Assembly: GCF_030816615.1 (NCBI RefSeq)
Contig: NZ_JAUSYD010000001.1
Span: forward strand, 7,214,501-7,278,500
DNA from: Streptomyces sp. B1I3
GTDB lineage: Bacteria > Actinomycetota > Actinomycetes > Streptomycetales > Streptomycetaceae
Length of the DNA: 64,000 bases
Direction of reading: 5' to 3'
Shown here: positions 44,837-54,304 of the stretch, one piece after another
Layout: each line of letters starts with the position of its first letter
How positions within the stretch are numbered: position 1 is the first letter of the stretch
The notes under the pieces: generated by a model
The model's input: only the letters and a program-made list of their open reading frames with translations
The model's database searches: none
Told to the model about the DNA's origin: nothing
Program-made: the position numbers and the translations under genes

Positions 44837-45810
44837 GCAGCGACCCGGCACGCACAGCACACGGGCAGTGCTCCGACGAGACTCTGGACGCCCTTCTGAA
44901 GACCGCGCACAAAAGGCTTGTCATCGCCGTTCACGATCGTCTGTCCGCGCAGGGCGGCGTCCCCGATCTCCATGACCCCGACCTCGCCCTCAGCAGAACT
45001 CTTTCCGCAGTACACCGCGCGCTGGGAACCTGCGTCTCCCAACGATTGGCCCACCAGGCGGCACCGGATGGTGAAGAAGTGTTCACCGAACATCTGGAAG
45101 GTTCCCTGCAGCCCGGCCATCCCCTTGCGGACAGGCTCGCGCCCGTACGCATCAAGTACCGAGGCCATGCACTGCAAACCGCACAGTCTTACGGACTGAA
45201 GGACCTCATGCCCGCTCTGGCAGGCGCCCGCAGAATTGCCGAGAACGTCATCAGTCTGCTGGAGTTCGAGGATGCCCTCACGCAGGTCTGCGTCTCCGTA
45301 CAGCAGCTGGAGCGGCTGCTCGAACAGGCTGGACACCTCACAGAACGCCGGCCCGCGTCCACCGCTCCTCCCACCCCGGACTACCTGCGTGCAGTGGAGG
45401 AGTCCCTGCAGGTCCACGCCCAGCCCCTGCTGCGCGCCGTTCACAACGCCCAGCACCTCCTTCAGGAAGAGCTGGTGCCCATGCTTGCCGACCCTGACAG
45501 CGTCATGAACTCGGAGATGGTCACTCAGGACCTCGCAGATGATCTCGAGCAGGCGTGGGTAAAGGCGCACGACCTGTCGCGCGCCGTAGCGGTCGTGCAC
45601 GCGGTAAGCAACGACTTCGTCGGGGAGGACCTGCGACAGGCCAAGCTGGAGGGAACCCTTCTTGCAGGTGTTCGCTGGAACGCGTCGACCGTCTGGCCCG
45701 AGGAATGGGAACCACTCATCCGGCGCGCATCCATGCCGGCGGAGAAGGAACCGGGAATCCTTGTCATCGCGGCAGAACCGTGCGACACCATGGTGTCGGC
45801 GGAGACATGA
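44833..45810 (+). CDS. Hypothetical sigma-factor partner with pentapeptide-like C-terminus
   Basis: 325-residue, helix-rich soluble protein coupled by ATGA to the sigma factor gene. The bulk (residues 15-240) is all-helical without a recognised domain. The C-terminus NDFVGEDLRQAKLEGTLLAG followed by WNASTVWPEEWEPLIRRAS is a short pentapeptide-repeat cap that I associate with a Streptomyces family found next to ECF-type sigma factors. It may act as an unconventional anti-sigma or effector; this is inference from gene order. Confidence 0.7.
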   Translation: MSSDPARTAHGQCSDETLDALLKTAHKRLVIAVHDRLSAQGGVPDLHDPDLALSRTLSAVHRALGTCVSQRLAHQAAPDGEEVFTEHLEGSLQPGHPLADRLAPVRIKYRGHALQTAQSYGLKDLMPALAGARRIAENVISLLEFEDALTQVCVSVQQLERLLEQAGHLTERRPASTAPPTPDYLRAVEESLQVHAQPLLRAVHNAQHLLQEELVPMLADPDSVMNSEMVTQDLADDLEQAWVKAHDLSRAVAVVHAVSNDFVGEDLRQAKLEGTLLAGVRWNASTVWPEEWEPLIRRASMPAEKEPGILVIAAEPCDTMVSAET

Positions 45811-46219
45811 TCGCTTCCCTCGTCGCCAACCACGCAGGATCGGAAGTAGTGAAGAGGAGCCCTCACAGCCCCTAGTGCCCGGCTGTTGAGCAATGCTCAG
45901 GACCTGTGGATCAACCTCGGGAGCGCGCGAAGGGCGTACCTTCCCAGGTGATTGATCGAGAAGTCACCGAGTAGACGCGCGTTGCAGCGCGGGCGGCAAG
46001 GCACGCCCATGCTGACCGTAGTCACCGCCGAGTGGTCCGCGGGGGCTTTTCCGGTCGCCGCGGCGACGGTGGCCGCGGCCCCCTGGCGAGTACGGCCAGG
46101 CCGAGTTACATCGATCTGCCGGGCCAAGTCGGGCGGGAGCGAGGCGATCCCGGCCTTGTTCGCGTCGACGCGGTAGACCGCGGTCTGGGTGAGGGCGAGA
46201 CGGCCGTTACCGAAACTGG
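45811..46219. other. Intergenic stretch with a short palindrome
   Basis: 409 bp between the sigma module and the AraC-type gene. TGAGCAATGCTCA at 45887-45899 is a perfect 13-bp palindrome. A minus-strand frame reads LTQTAVYRVDANKAGIASLP and looks mildly coding, but it overlaps the AraC gene end and has no start. I call no gene. Confidence 0.3.
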
Positions 46220-46960
46220 TCAGGAACGAGGTGCGGCAGAGCCGCTTCGAGTGCCCTTGTAACGCGCGGGGGTGGTACCCACGTGGCGTGTGAAGTGGCG
46301 ACTCAGGTGGGCTTGGTCATGTAATCCCACAGTTGTAGCGACGTCGGCGGGTCGGTGGCCGCTGAGGAGAAGGCGACGTGCCTGGTCGATGCGCTTGCCG
46401 GTGAGGTAGGCGTGTGGCGGTAGGCCGTGGGTCTGCTTGAAACAGCGGATCAGGTGTGTGGGGTGGGCGTGCAGGATGGCGGCCGCCTCGCGCAGGGATA
46501 TGCCGGCGTGTATCCGTGAGTCCAGTAGTTCCCGTAGCTCGGCGGCGAGCCGGTTTGCCTCACGGCCCGGTGTGCGGGGCTGGAGCGCGTCGAGTCGGGA
46601 ATGGAGGCGTTCCCGGATGAACGAGAGGCGGGACTCGGCTTCGAACCCGTCTTCGGCATGGACGAGCGCGGCGTGCAGTTGATGGATCCGATGGCGCAGT
46701 AGCCCGTCGTTGATGACCGGAGACTGCACAGCACGGCCGGTCAAACGCTGCGGGAGTACGGAGTCGTCCAGGTAGAGGTTGCGCTTGCGGAGGCCTGACG
46801 CCGTGACGGTCCGACCGTCGTGGGGGACGCCGGGCGGCAGCAGGATCCCCGTTCCGGCGGGATCGGCGGGACCGTGCCCAGGACTCGCCCGGGAGTGATC
46901 CGGTACCGGGTCGGGAGCGTCAGGTCGGAGGCTGGGGCATGACCACACCGGTCGGTGCAT
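46220..46960 (-). CDS. AraC-family transcriptional regulator (N-terminus degraded or uncertain)
   Basis: The C-terminal double HTH is clear: GISLREAAAILHAHPTHLIR, CFKQTHGLPPHAYLTGKRID and LHDQAHLSRHFTRHVGTTPA. The upstream cupin-like sensor is recognisable only from GTGILLPPGVPHDGRTV, KRNLYLDD onwards. Before that (46850-46960) the frame reads Pro/Ser-rich nonsense and a neighbouring frame looks no better, so the 5' part appears shortened or frameshifted. The given ATG at 46960 is therefore arbitrary. Divergent from the DUF6002-like gene, which it might regulate. Confidence 0.65.
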   Translation of the reverse strand: MHRPVWSCPSLRPDAPDPVPDHSRASPGHGPADPAGTGILLPPGVPHDGRTVTASGLRKRNLYLDDSVLPQRLTGRAVQSPVINDGLLRHRIHQLHAALVHAEDGFEAESRLSFIRERLHSRLDALQPRTPGREANRLAAELRELLDSRIHAGISLREAAAILHAHPTHLIRCFKQTHGLPPHAYLTGKRIDQARRLLLSGHRPADVATTVGLHDQAHLSRHFTRHVGTTPARYKGTRSGSAAPRS

Positions 46961-47008
46961 GCACCCGCCATGCGCCCAACCGCGCATTCCATCCATCGGA
47001 GGAGCACG

Positions 47009-48349
47009 TTGATCAGCGATGTTCTTCACCGTGGAGATGTCCTGACGAAATACGAGGACCGGCTTCGGCGGGCCCTCAGCCAGGTCGGACGTAGCTCCCG
47101 GTCCAGCTCCGAGTTCACCCCTCCCTTCGAACTTCCGGCCCCCTCGTCCTCTTTGAGTGAGTTCTTCGCCGTCGCCGGTCCCCACTTCGCGGAGCTGGGC
47201 ACGGTCGGCCGGACCAGGCTCGTCCTGCTCGACCTGATGGGCAACCCGGCCACCCGTACGGTCAAGACCCTCGCCTCGCTGGTGATCGTGGCCCGCGCGG
47301 TGCTGCACACCGAACGCACCGGCGAGCCGGTGATGATCGTGACGCCCTCCTCGGCGAACAAGGCGACGGCTCTGCGGGACGCGGTGCTTCGCGCGTACCG
47401 GACCGGCCTCAGCGACCCGGACGGACTGCGGATCGTCACCGTCGTCCCGGAGGCCGCCCGGCCGAAGCTCTGGTCCTCCGCCCTGAGCGAGGACCCCGCC
47501 CTGGCCGCGCGCAACCCCATGTGCGTGCTCGCGCCGGGTGAGCTCGGGGTCAAGCCCCTCACCAAGCAGCTGGTCGACAACGCCGCACAGGAACTGGCCG
47601 CCCGTACCGGGTTCCGGCTCTGGCACACCCTGGACCTGGTCAACTACCAGTGTTCCGACGCCGTTCGCGCCTTCGCCGAGCACGCCGAACTGCCGCAGGC
47701 GCCCGGCGTCACCCGGACGCACGCCCACGCGGTGTCGAGCGCCTTCGGCCTGCTGGGCCACCACTTCGGGACGACCCTGCTGCCCGGGTCGCCGGCTGCG
47801 CCGCAGTACTTCCTGGTGCAGCACATGGCGACACCCGACATGGTGCTCAGCCTGTACGGCGCGACGCCACCGGAGTACCGCTTCGACCCTGCGACCGGGC
47901 TCTACCACCAGCACAAAGACCCGCGCTACCCCGCCACGACCTTCGACCCGGCCGAGAACCTCGAACCGACCTTCTACACCCGCCGGCCCGCGACCTCACC
48001 CGCGATGAACCAGCTGATCCGCACGCACGGCGGGGGCGGCGTAGTCGTCTCGCTGTACGAGTGCCTCTCCCGGTACGCCGAGATCCGGGCGCTGCTCGCG
48101 GGCACGGCCGTCGATCTGCCGGCCGACCCTCGTGAGCTGCGAGAGTGGTCGCTGGTGATGGCCCTGACCGGCGCCCTCACCGGCATGGAGCGCGGCCTGC
48201 TCGACACTGACGAAGTCGTCGTGCACGGGTCCGGCTCGTACGGCGTCCAGGACTTCACGCCCATCCCGGACGGCCGGCTCCGTGGGATCGCCGATGCCGA
48301 GCAACTGCGGCAGGTCGTCTTCGCCGCGGCGAACGCGCGGACCCCTTGA
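47009..48349 (+). CDS. DUF6002-like protein (PLP-dependent-enzyme-like)
   Basis: 446-residue protein resembling the DUF6002 family found in actinobacterial biosynthetic clusters. Fold hints of threonine-synthase/tryptophan-synthase-beta type PLP enzymes are visible: MGNPATRTVKTLASL near residue 80, where the Lys could be the PLP lysine, and TPSSANKATALRDAVLRA near 112 as a phosphate/substrate loop. No reaction can be assigned. Start: TTG 47009 with CGGAGGAG immediately upstream; no in-frame ATG or GTG is better placed. Its stop overlaps the next gene start (ATGA), so it belongs with the neighbouring cluster remains. Confidence 0.65.
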   Translation: MISDVLHRGDVLTKYEDRLRRALSQVGRSSRSSSEFTPPFELPAPSSSLSEFFAVAGPHFAELGTVGRTRLVLLDLMGNPATRTVKTLASLVIVARAVLHTERTGEPVMIVTPSSANKATALRDAVLRAYRTGLSDPDGLRIVTVVPEAARPKLWSSALSEDPALAARNPMCVLAPGELGVKPLTKQLVDNAAQELAARTGFRLWHTLDLVNYQCSDAVRAFAEHAELPQAPGVTRTHAHAVSSAFGLLGHHFGTTLLPGSPAAPQYFLVQHMATPDMVLSLYGATPPEYRFDPATGLYHQHKDPRYPATTFDPAENLEPTFYTRRPATSPAMNQLIRTHGGGGVVVSLYECLSRYAEIRALLAGTAVDLPADPRELREWSLVMALTGALTGMERGLLDTDEVVVHGSGSYGVQDFTPIPDGRLRGIADAEQLRQVVFAAANARTP

Positions 48350-48795
48350 TGACCGCCGTACCGCTCACGGTCTGGGCGAGGTACCGGTGGACCACCGGCA
48401 CCGGGGGCTGGGCGCGGGTCCGGGAGCGCTGGGCGGACCTTCCCGGACGCCGCTTCACGCACCAGGTCCTCAGCTCGGCCGAGGGCCGGCTCTCGCTGGC
48501 GTACCAGGGCTGTCCTGAGGGGATGACCTACCTCCTGCCCTACCTGCGAAACCAGATGGCGGCCCAGGTGGGCGCGGTCTCCGTCTCGGACCGACAGTCG
48601 CCCACGTGGCGGCAGATGCTCCGCGCGGCGCACCGGCCCACGGCCGACCTGCTGGTGATCGGCTGCTCGCGCGAGCGGGTCCGCCGACTGCCGGCCACCC
48701 GGTCGGCGGTGCTGCCCTTCCGGATCAACATGGCACTGGACGTCGACGCCGAAGCCGTCCACAGCAGCGTCTCCGGCAACGAACGTCGCCAGTTC
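48349..48795 (+). pseudogene. GNAT/FemAB-like protein, truncated at a rearrangement junction
   Basis: Starts with ATG overlapping the DUF6002 stop and reads about 149 codons of a protein with the order CPEGMTYLLPYLRNQ, RVRRLPATRSAVLPFRINMA, VSGNERRQF. This resembles the N-terminal half of actinobacterial GNAT/FemAB-like proteins. Immediately after RRQF (48795) the DNA becomes the antisense of an NRPS condensation domain, so the acetyltransferase catalytic half is gone. The open frame that continues to 51408 is a shadow of the NRPS. Confidence 0.65.
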
Positions 48796-51000
48796 GTGGT
48801 GCTCGACCAGCAGCAGCATGTGGTGGTCGGCCGAGAGCCGGAAGAGCACCCAGCGGAACAGCGGCAGTCGCCCGACGTCGAAGGGACGTGCCACGATCGT
48901 CTGCATCCGGTCGAGCGCCAGGATCTCCCGGATTTCCTCCGGCTCGCCGCTCAGGTCCTCGACCTGGACGCTCACCGGGTAGGCAGGGTGGATGATCTGC
49001 TCCGGTATCCCGTCGGCGCCTTCGACGAAGGTGGTCCGCAGCAGTTCGTGCCGGCGGACGATCTCGCCGAGGGACTCCTCCAGCACCGCGACCGACACCG
49101 GCCCGCGCAGGTCGAGGTACGCCTGCGTGGCGTACGCGATGCTGTCCGGCACCAGCTTGCCCAGGAACCACACCTGCTCCTGCGGGAGCGAGAGCGGGAT
49201 CGGCCCGGTCCGGTCGGCCCGGGGCGGGCCCTGCACCTTCGTGGCGGCGTCGGCGTTGACCCGCAGCCATCCCACCAGACCGGCGACGGTCGGGTGTTCG
49301 AACACGACCGAGACCGGGACGTCCGTCTGGAACTCTGCCCGCACCCGCGTGATGATCTTCGTCGCGAGCAGGGAGTGCGCGCCGAGCTCGAAGAAGTTGT
49401 CGTCGACGCCGATGTCGTCCAGGCCCAGGATCTGCGCCACCGTGGTGGCGACCTTCTGCTCGTCCCGGTCGCCCGGCGCGACGTAGGGCACCGAGAGCTC
49501 GGGCCGGGTCGAGGGCGGGGCGGGGAGGGCGCGGTGGTCCACCTTGCCGCTGACCCCGAGCGGCAGTTCGTCCAGGACGACATAGCCGTTGGGCCGCAGG
49601 TGTTCGGGCAGGACCTCGCCGACACGCTTCCGGAGGGCGGGGACCAGGAGGGACTGGTCGGCGGACGCGGTGACGTAGGCGATCAACAGGACGTCGTTGC
49701 CGCTGCCCCGGGTGACGACCGCCGCGTTCTGCACGGCTGGATCGGTGCAGAGCGCGTCTTCGATCTCCCCGGGCTCCACCCGGAACCCGCGGACGGCCAG
49801 CTGCCGGTCGGCCCGGCCGTGGAACTCCAGCGCCCCGTCGGCACGCAGGCGGCCGAGGTCACCGGTGCGGTAGAGGCGCGCGCCGTCCGGCCCGGTGACG
49901 AAGCGTTCCGCGGTCAGCTCCGGCCGCCCGTGGTAGCCGGCCGTGACACCGGCGCCGCCGATGTGGATCTCGCCGATCTCCCCCGGCACGACCGGTGCGA
50001 GCCGCTCGTCCAGGACGTGCACGGACGTTCCGGCGATCGGGAATCCGATCGGTACGGGCCCGGCCGCGGTGTCCGTCGTGCAGGACCAGACGGTGGTGAT
50101 GACGGTCGCTTCGGTGGGCCCGTACTGGTTCTGCAGTTCGCACCACGGCGCGAGGGTCAGGAACCGGTGGGCCAGACCGGGCGGCAGGACGTCCGCCCCG
50201 GAGATGGCCAGGCGCAGCGACGCGCAGTCGGCGGCGAAGTCCGGCAGGTCGACGACTTGGGCCAGCATGGCCGGGACCATGTCCCAGATCGTCACGCCGT
50301 GCCGCTTGACCGCGGCCACGAGTTTCGCCGCGTCCCGCCGCTCGTCGGCGGCCGCGACGACGAGCTTCGCGCCGAAGGCGAGCGGGGCGAAGATCTCCAG
50401 CACCGATGCGTCGAAGGTGAAGGAGTGCGTGAAGATGGTGACGTCGCCCTCGGAGAGCTTGTAGCCCTCGCCCACGGCGTTCAGCAGGTTCACGACGTTG
50501 GCCTCGGTGACCCGCACGCCCTTGGGACGGCCGGTCGACCCGGACGTGTAGATGACGTAGACGAGGTCGTCCGGGCCCCGGCGTACCGTCTCGAAGGCCG
50601 GCGCGGACCCCGCCCCGGCCGAGTTCGGGACACCGATGACGGGCAGCCCCCGGCCGGACAGGCGCGGCGCCAGGTGCTCTTCGGCGAGCACCGCCGACAT
50701 CCCCGAGTCCTGCACCAGGTAGTCGAGCCGCTGCTCGGGGTACTCGGGGTCGAGGGGCACATAGGCGGCGCCCGCCTTGAGCACGCCCAGGATGGCGGCG
50801 ATCATCGCCGGTCCGGGCTCGGCGCACACGCCGACCAGCGCCCCGGGCCGCACCTCCCTGTCGGTCAGTTCGCGCGCCTGGCGGCGGGCCAGGGCGTCGA
50901 GTTCGTGGTAGCTGAGCGCGCCCGTCGTGGACACGATGGCCGTGGCGTCCGGTGTGGCCGCCACGTGTGCTTCGAAGAAGTCGATGAACGACTCGGTCAC
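48796..51000 (-). pseudogene. Nonribosomal peptide synthetase A-T-C module, 3'-truncated
   Basis: GTG start at 51000 (GAGGAG upstream). Adenylation domain residues ~10-510: YTSGSTGRPKG, NQYGPTE, YRTGDL, GRADRQLAVRGFRVEPGEIE and the Lys in LGVSGKVDHR. Carrier protein FFELGAHSLLATK (~540, phosphopantetheine Ser). Condensation domain from ~595 (PLSLPQEQVWFLGKL) stopping inside the catalytic motif at HMLLLVEHHE, where the sequence jumps to a GNAT-like gene. My hand alignment to PheA gives the pocket code D-A-L-D-A-S-Q-V-I-K; I do not assign a substrate. Without a full C domain or a thioesterase the line cannot work as written. Confidence 0.88.
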
Positions 51001-51038
51001 TGTTCGGCTCCTCGTTCGGTTTCGTATGGCACTGCCGT

Positions 51039-52367
51039 TCAGACGGCGAAGACTGTCTCGACCACGCGTCCACTGCCGCGCCGGTCGGCGGCCGAGGGCA
51101 CCGGGTCGCTCACCAGACACACCCTCTGCAGCCAGCGATCACGGCCGTCGAACCGCGCGGAGAACTCCGAACGGGCGTGGACGGCACGCCGGTTGTTGAC
51201 GATCAGCAGATCGCCCGGCTCCAGGCGGACCCAGCGCTGCACCTTGTTGACAGCGCTCCGGAGCGCTTCGAGCGCCTGCTGCGCGTGCGGCGTCTCGCCG
51301 ACCATCAGGTCGAGGTCGAAGGTCATGTACGGGTCGTACGGATTGCCGTACAGCACGGGCAGCGTGGGCCCGTTGCCCTGCACTCCGTTGGCGCTGCCGA
51401 AGGAGTAGTCGACGCCTGTCCGGAACTGCGGGAGGAACAGCTCGCAGCGGTCCGCCAGGCTCACGTGGGGCAGCGCCATCCGGACGCTCGCCATGATGGT
51501 CTTCGCGATGCCGTCGTGGTCGCTCCGCAGGCAGTGCAGCATGAGGAAGTCCGGCATGTGCGGGTGGAATGCCGTCTCGGTGTGGAAGTCCAGCAGGATC
51601 GCGGAACTCTCCGAGGAGAGGTTGGCCGCGTTGTGCGGAGTGGGTGCCACGTTCTGGAAGAGCAGACCGTGCTTCTCCTGGTGGTAGGCGAGGGGAAAAC
51701 CCAGTGCGGACGCGAATCCGGCCAGCCAGAGTTCGCTCAGCCACGTCGACTTGTCCAACCGCCGCGCCGGATCGGCGGGGGTGCCGGGCAGTTCCGCGTC
51801 CACGGGCAGCCCGCGTACCAGCAACCCCTCGTAGTCGTTGGACCGGTGCCGGAAGGTGGTCACCGCCTCACGGATCACCCGCGGCATCTCGTCGAAGCGC
51901 AGCTCCGCCTCGAGCAGGAAGGCTGCCTGCTCCTGGTAAGGATCCGGCAGGATGCCTCCGCCGATCCGTTCCAGCAGGGACCGGTACGGCCGGGCATCGA
52001 CGACGTGCGAGCCTTCGACCTTCGCCAGATCCTCCTCGGGATGGAACGAGCGGACGGTGAAGCAGCGCTCGTGCGTAACCGCCTTCGCCAGTTCGGAGCC
52101 GGCCGGAGCGTACTGGCCGGTGAGCAGCCAGCTGAGTGTGTTGAGCAGGAACCTGGCGTTGTCCGCGCGCCCGAGGAAGGGCAGGGCGGACAGTTCACCG
52201 CCGCCCACGACGACGAGCCGTCCGGCGCCCACCTCGGCCGCGGCGGCGAGGACGCGCCCGTCTCGGGCGGCGATCGCCGTGGCTGCGGAGCCGGTGACTG
52301 TCAGCCCCCTGGCCCGGTGGAAGTACAACTGCTCGACGCCTTCGGTCACCGGATGTCCCGGCAGCAC
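51039..52367 (-). CDS. Fe(II)/2-oxoglutarate-dependent amino-acid beta-hydroxylase-like dioxygenase (AsnO/VioC type)
   Basis: TauD-fold oxygenase resembling clavaminate synthase-like Asn/Arg beta-hydroxylases. Metal ligands: HTE in LLDFHTETAFHPH (~262) and the distal His in NNRRAVHARSEFSARF (~396); the oxoglutarate Arg in DRWLQRVCL (~417). It would hydroxylate an amino acid for, or bound to, the adjacent NRPS. The oxygenase proper begins near 52090. The first ~95 residues belong to an N-terminal domain interrupted by a frameshift at 52449-52453, so the GTG at 52367 is only a formal start; see next entry. Confidence 0.85.
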   Translation of the reverse strand: MLPGHPVTEGVEQLYFHRARGLTVTGSAATAIAARDGRVLAAAAEVGAGRLVVVGGGELSALPFLGRADNARFLLNTLSWLLTGQYAPAGSELAKAVTHERCFTVRSFHPEEDLAKVEGSHVVDARPYRSLLERIGGGILPDPYQEQAAFLLEAELRFDEMPRVIREAVTTFRHRSNDYEGLLVRGLPVDAELPGTPADPARRLDKSTWLSELWLAGFASALGFPLAYHQEKHGLLFQNVAPTPHNAANLSSESSAILLDFHTETAFHPHMPDFLMLHCLRSDHDGIAKTIMASVRMALPHVSLADRCELFLPQFRTGVDYSFGSANGVQGNGPTLPVLYGNPYDPYMTFDLDLMVGETPHAQQALEALRSAVNKVQRWVRLEPGDLLIVNNRRAVHARSEFSARFDGRDRWLQRVCLVSDPVPSAADRRGSGRVVETVFAV

Positions 52368-52448
52368 GTCGGCGGAGACCGAATAGGTCAGGAGGTGGCT
52401 GGTCGGCGGTTCCTGGCGGACGGATACGAGGTCGGGTTCCAGAACCAG

Positions 52449-52809
52449 CCCCCGGCACCAGGTGGGACAGCGGGCAGGGCGCGGTGTCGGTCACGGAACC
52501 GCCGAGGACCAGCAGGTTCCTGCCCGAGGTGAGATGGCCGCGCAGCAATGCCAGGTCCCCGGCCGTCAGCGGCGGTTCGTCCGCCGTGGGCAGCGTGAGT
52601 ATGAGGAGGTCCGCTCCGTCCAGCGTGTCCTTCCCCCAACCGGCGTCGATCGATCTGATCGCCACGTCACCGAGGTGCTCGCTGAGCACCTCGGCAAGGT
52701 CCGCGAGGTGTCCCAGGTACTTCTCCTCCGGGGCGGCAGAGGTCTCTCCGCGAATCGGCGCAATGTGCCACGCATCGGAGTGGAATCGATCCAGAACGAT
52801 TTCTGGCAT
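52449..52809 (-). pseudogene. N-terminal domain of the dioxygenase gene, separated by a frameshift
   Basis: ATG 52809 (GAGGGAGCTGAC upstream) starts MPEIVLDRFHSDAWHIAPIR and continues DGADLLILTLPTADEPP and RGHLTSGRNLLVLGGSVTD, a DUF4350/class-I-glutaminase-like Rossmann domain. At a C5 run (52449-52453; G5 in the coding strand) one extra base shifts the frame. Removing it joins HLVPG to LVLEPDLVSVRQEPPTSHLL and VLPGHPVTEGVEQL, the N-terminal part of the dioxygenase reading. The full gene would therefore be 51039-52809, about 590 codons. Confidence 0.7.
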
Positions 52810-53611
52810 GTCAGCTCCCTCTCTGAACTCCCGAACTCCCGAACTCGCGCTCGACAAGGCAGGCGGTTGTGGCCCCCCGAGAGGAGCCACTCACTGCAAA
52901 GCCCGTCGCTGACGTCGGGAAACTTCAGGCGCGACGTATCAAAGTCCCCCGTGCGCCTGCTTGTGGTGCCTCGACCATCATGGGAGGACGGCTTCCCGTC
53001 CCATTCCCGCGAGGTTCCCGGTGCCGGGCCGACCGTTCGCGGCAGCCGCAGGTCAGCCCTTGGCCATGGTCACGGGAGTCGGGAACCCGCATCGGCTCCC
53101 GCCGTCGCCCGCCTGTACTGGCAGGCACCCGCGTCAGCTGAGGCCTGCTCTCGGGCCACCCCGCAACGCGCGGTTCGCCCGGGGGCCATCTCGCTGTCCG
53201 CTCGGACAGCCACCGCACCGTCCTGGTCAACTCCGGCCCCTCCCGGGGCCGCTACAGGCGTACGCGACCCGCGCGACGCTCACCGCAGCGCCCGCATACA
53301 GCCGGCTCGGGCCCGTGCGGCAGCGACCAGGAGGAACCACTCACGGGACGCGAACTCTCACCGCTCCGGCGCCGCATCCTGCTCCTCGTCCCCGCCATCC
53401 GGCAGACCGGCCGAAGTACGACCGCCGGCACCCCGGACGTCTACCGGGCCCTGAGTCGCCTGGCGTCGCGCGGTCTCCTCGCCCGGGACGTGGCCGCCGG
53501 AGCGGGCGCCAGGGCCCGGCTCATGGAAGCCGGCCACCGCACCGCCAACGACCGTGCCGCCAACGGCCGCGCGCCGCCAACCACCGCACCGCCAACGACC
53601 TAATGCCGTGA
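52810..53611. other. Long stretch with one unassigned HTH-like frame and a short repeat
   Basis: No gene with a start could be supported. From 53343 to the stop at 53601 a plus-strand frame reads ELSPLRRRILLLVPAIRQTG then VYRALSRLASRGLLARDV, which looks like a winged-helix piece. GGAGGA lies just before it but no standard start codon follows. The sequence CACCGCACCGCCAACGACC recurs near 53536 and 53581. The left end holds the promoter of the minus-strand dioxygenase/NRPS unit. Confidence 0.35.
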
Positions 53612-54124
53612 TCAGCGAGCGAACAGACGCCGTCGCCTCCGAGGTTGCGTCGCGAACGCCGTTTGTGGGGCTCCCAGCGCACCAAGCCGTGACGTGAGTT
53701 GAGCCTCTTGCTGTGATGTGACAGCGATCCACAGGGCTGTGCCCGTGTCGCTAGCGCTGAAGATCTGCCGACCCTGTCGCCACGCCTCTGCATGAATCGT
53801 GAAGGGAGCCAAGGCCAGAAGCACGTCGAACTGCGTGTCGTCGCGGACAGCGATGTCAATACCCATACCGACATCGTCCTTCGCGGACCGGACACCGGCG
53901 GCCGCCTGGTTCTCGGCCATGGACAACGCCTGCTCGTACGCGGCTACCACTTCCCGTGGCCATGGGGCATCGCTGTAAGCATCGACGTGAGCGGTCTCGA
54001 TGCTGTCCCGCAGGACACGAAGCGCCTCCCGGTGAGCGCTGTCCACGTATACAGCCTCCAGATCATCTCGGAGGAACAGCTCCCGACGTGGTTCATTGGC
54101 TTCGCTGATCATGCTGCTCAGCAT
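53612..54124 (-). CDS. Hypothetical protein
   Basis: 170-residue soluble protein with acidic helices (MLSSMISEANEPRRELFLRD) and a C-terminal beta-rich part (DDVGMGIDIAVRDDTQFDVL, FSASDTGTALWIAVTSQQEA). No family recognised. The start at 54124 is favoured because the DNA further upstream reads poorly in this frame; 54112 is an alternative. It is divergent from the winged-helix/membrane pair, whose twin palindromes lie 120-170 bp away. Confidence 0.55.
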   Translation of the reverse strand: MLSSMISEANEPRRELFLRDDLEAVYVDSAHREALRVLRDSIETAHVDAYSDAPWPREVVAAYEQALSMAENQAAAGVRSAKDDVGMGIDIAVRDDTQFDVLLALAPFTIHAEAWRQGRQIFSASDTGTALWIAVTSQQEAQLTSRLGALGAPQTAFATQPRRRRRLFAR

Positions 54125-54246
54125 TTCACCCGTCCGGTGTAGGGGGGAACGTGCTTCCCGGCGCGCAACGACACGCACCGGGTCCCACCTGAAAGACGAC
54201 GAGAGTGCATAAGCGTGAGTACCTGTTTCCAACCCTCGAGCTCTTG

Positions 54247-54295
54247 ACTTTCCCGCCGGGAAAGTGGGACGCTCACTTTCCCGATAGGAAAGTGA
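54247..54295. promoter_or_regulatory. Twin palindromic operators with embedded promoter
   Basis: Two copies of the same inverted repeat: ACTTTCCCG-C-CGGGAAAGT (54247-54265, perfect 9-bp arms) and TCACTTTCC / GGAAAGTGA arms (54273-54281 and 54287-54295). TTGACT (54244-54249) just before could be the -35 box. The second copy ends 9 bp before the ATG of the membrane-protein gene. A dimeric winged-helix regulator encoded two genes on is the obvious candidate ligand. Confidence 0.75.
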
Positions 54296-54304
54296 GGCTT
54301 CGTC

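Noticed and set aside
45897..46219. Minus-strand frame reading LTQTAVYRVDANKAG as a gene
   Set aside because: It overlaps the AraC-type gene end in another frame, has no start codon with a ribosome binding site, and matches no family I recognise.
48796..51408. Continuation of the plus-strand GNAT-like frame to 1020 codons
   Set aside because: After 48795 it is simply the antisense of the NRPS gene. Only the first ~149 codons resemble a protein family.
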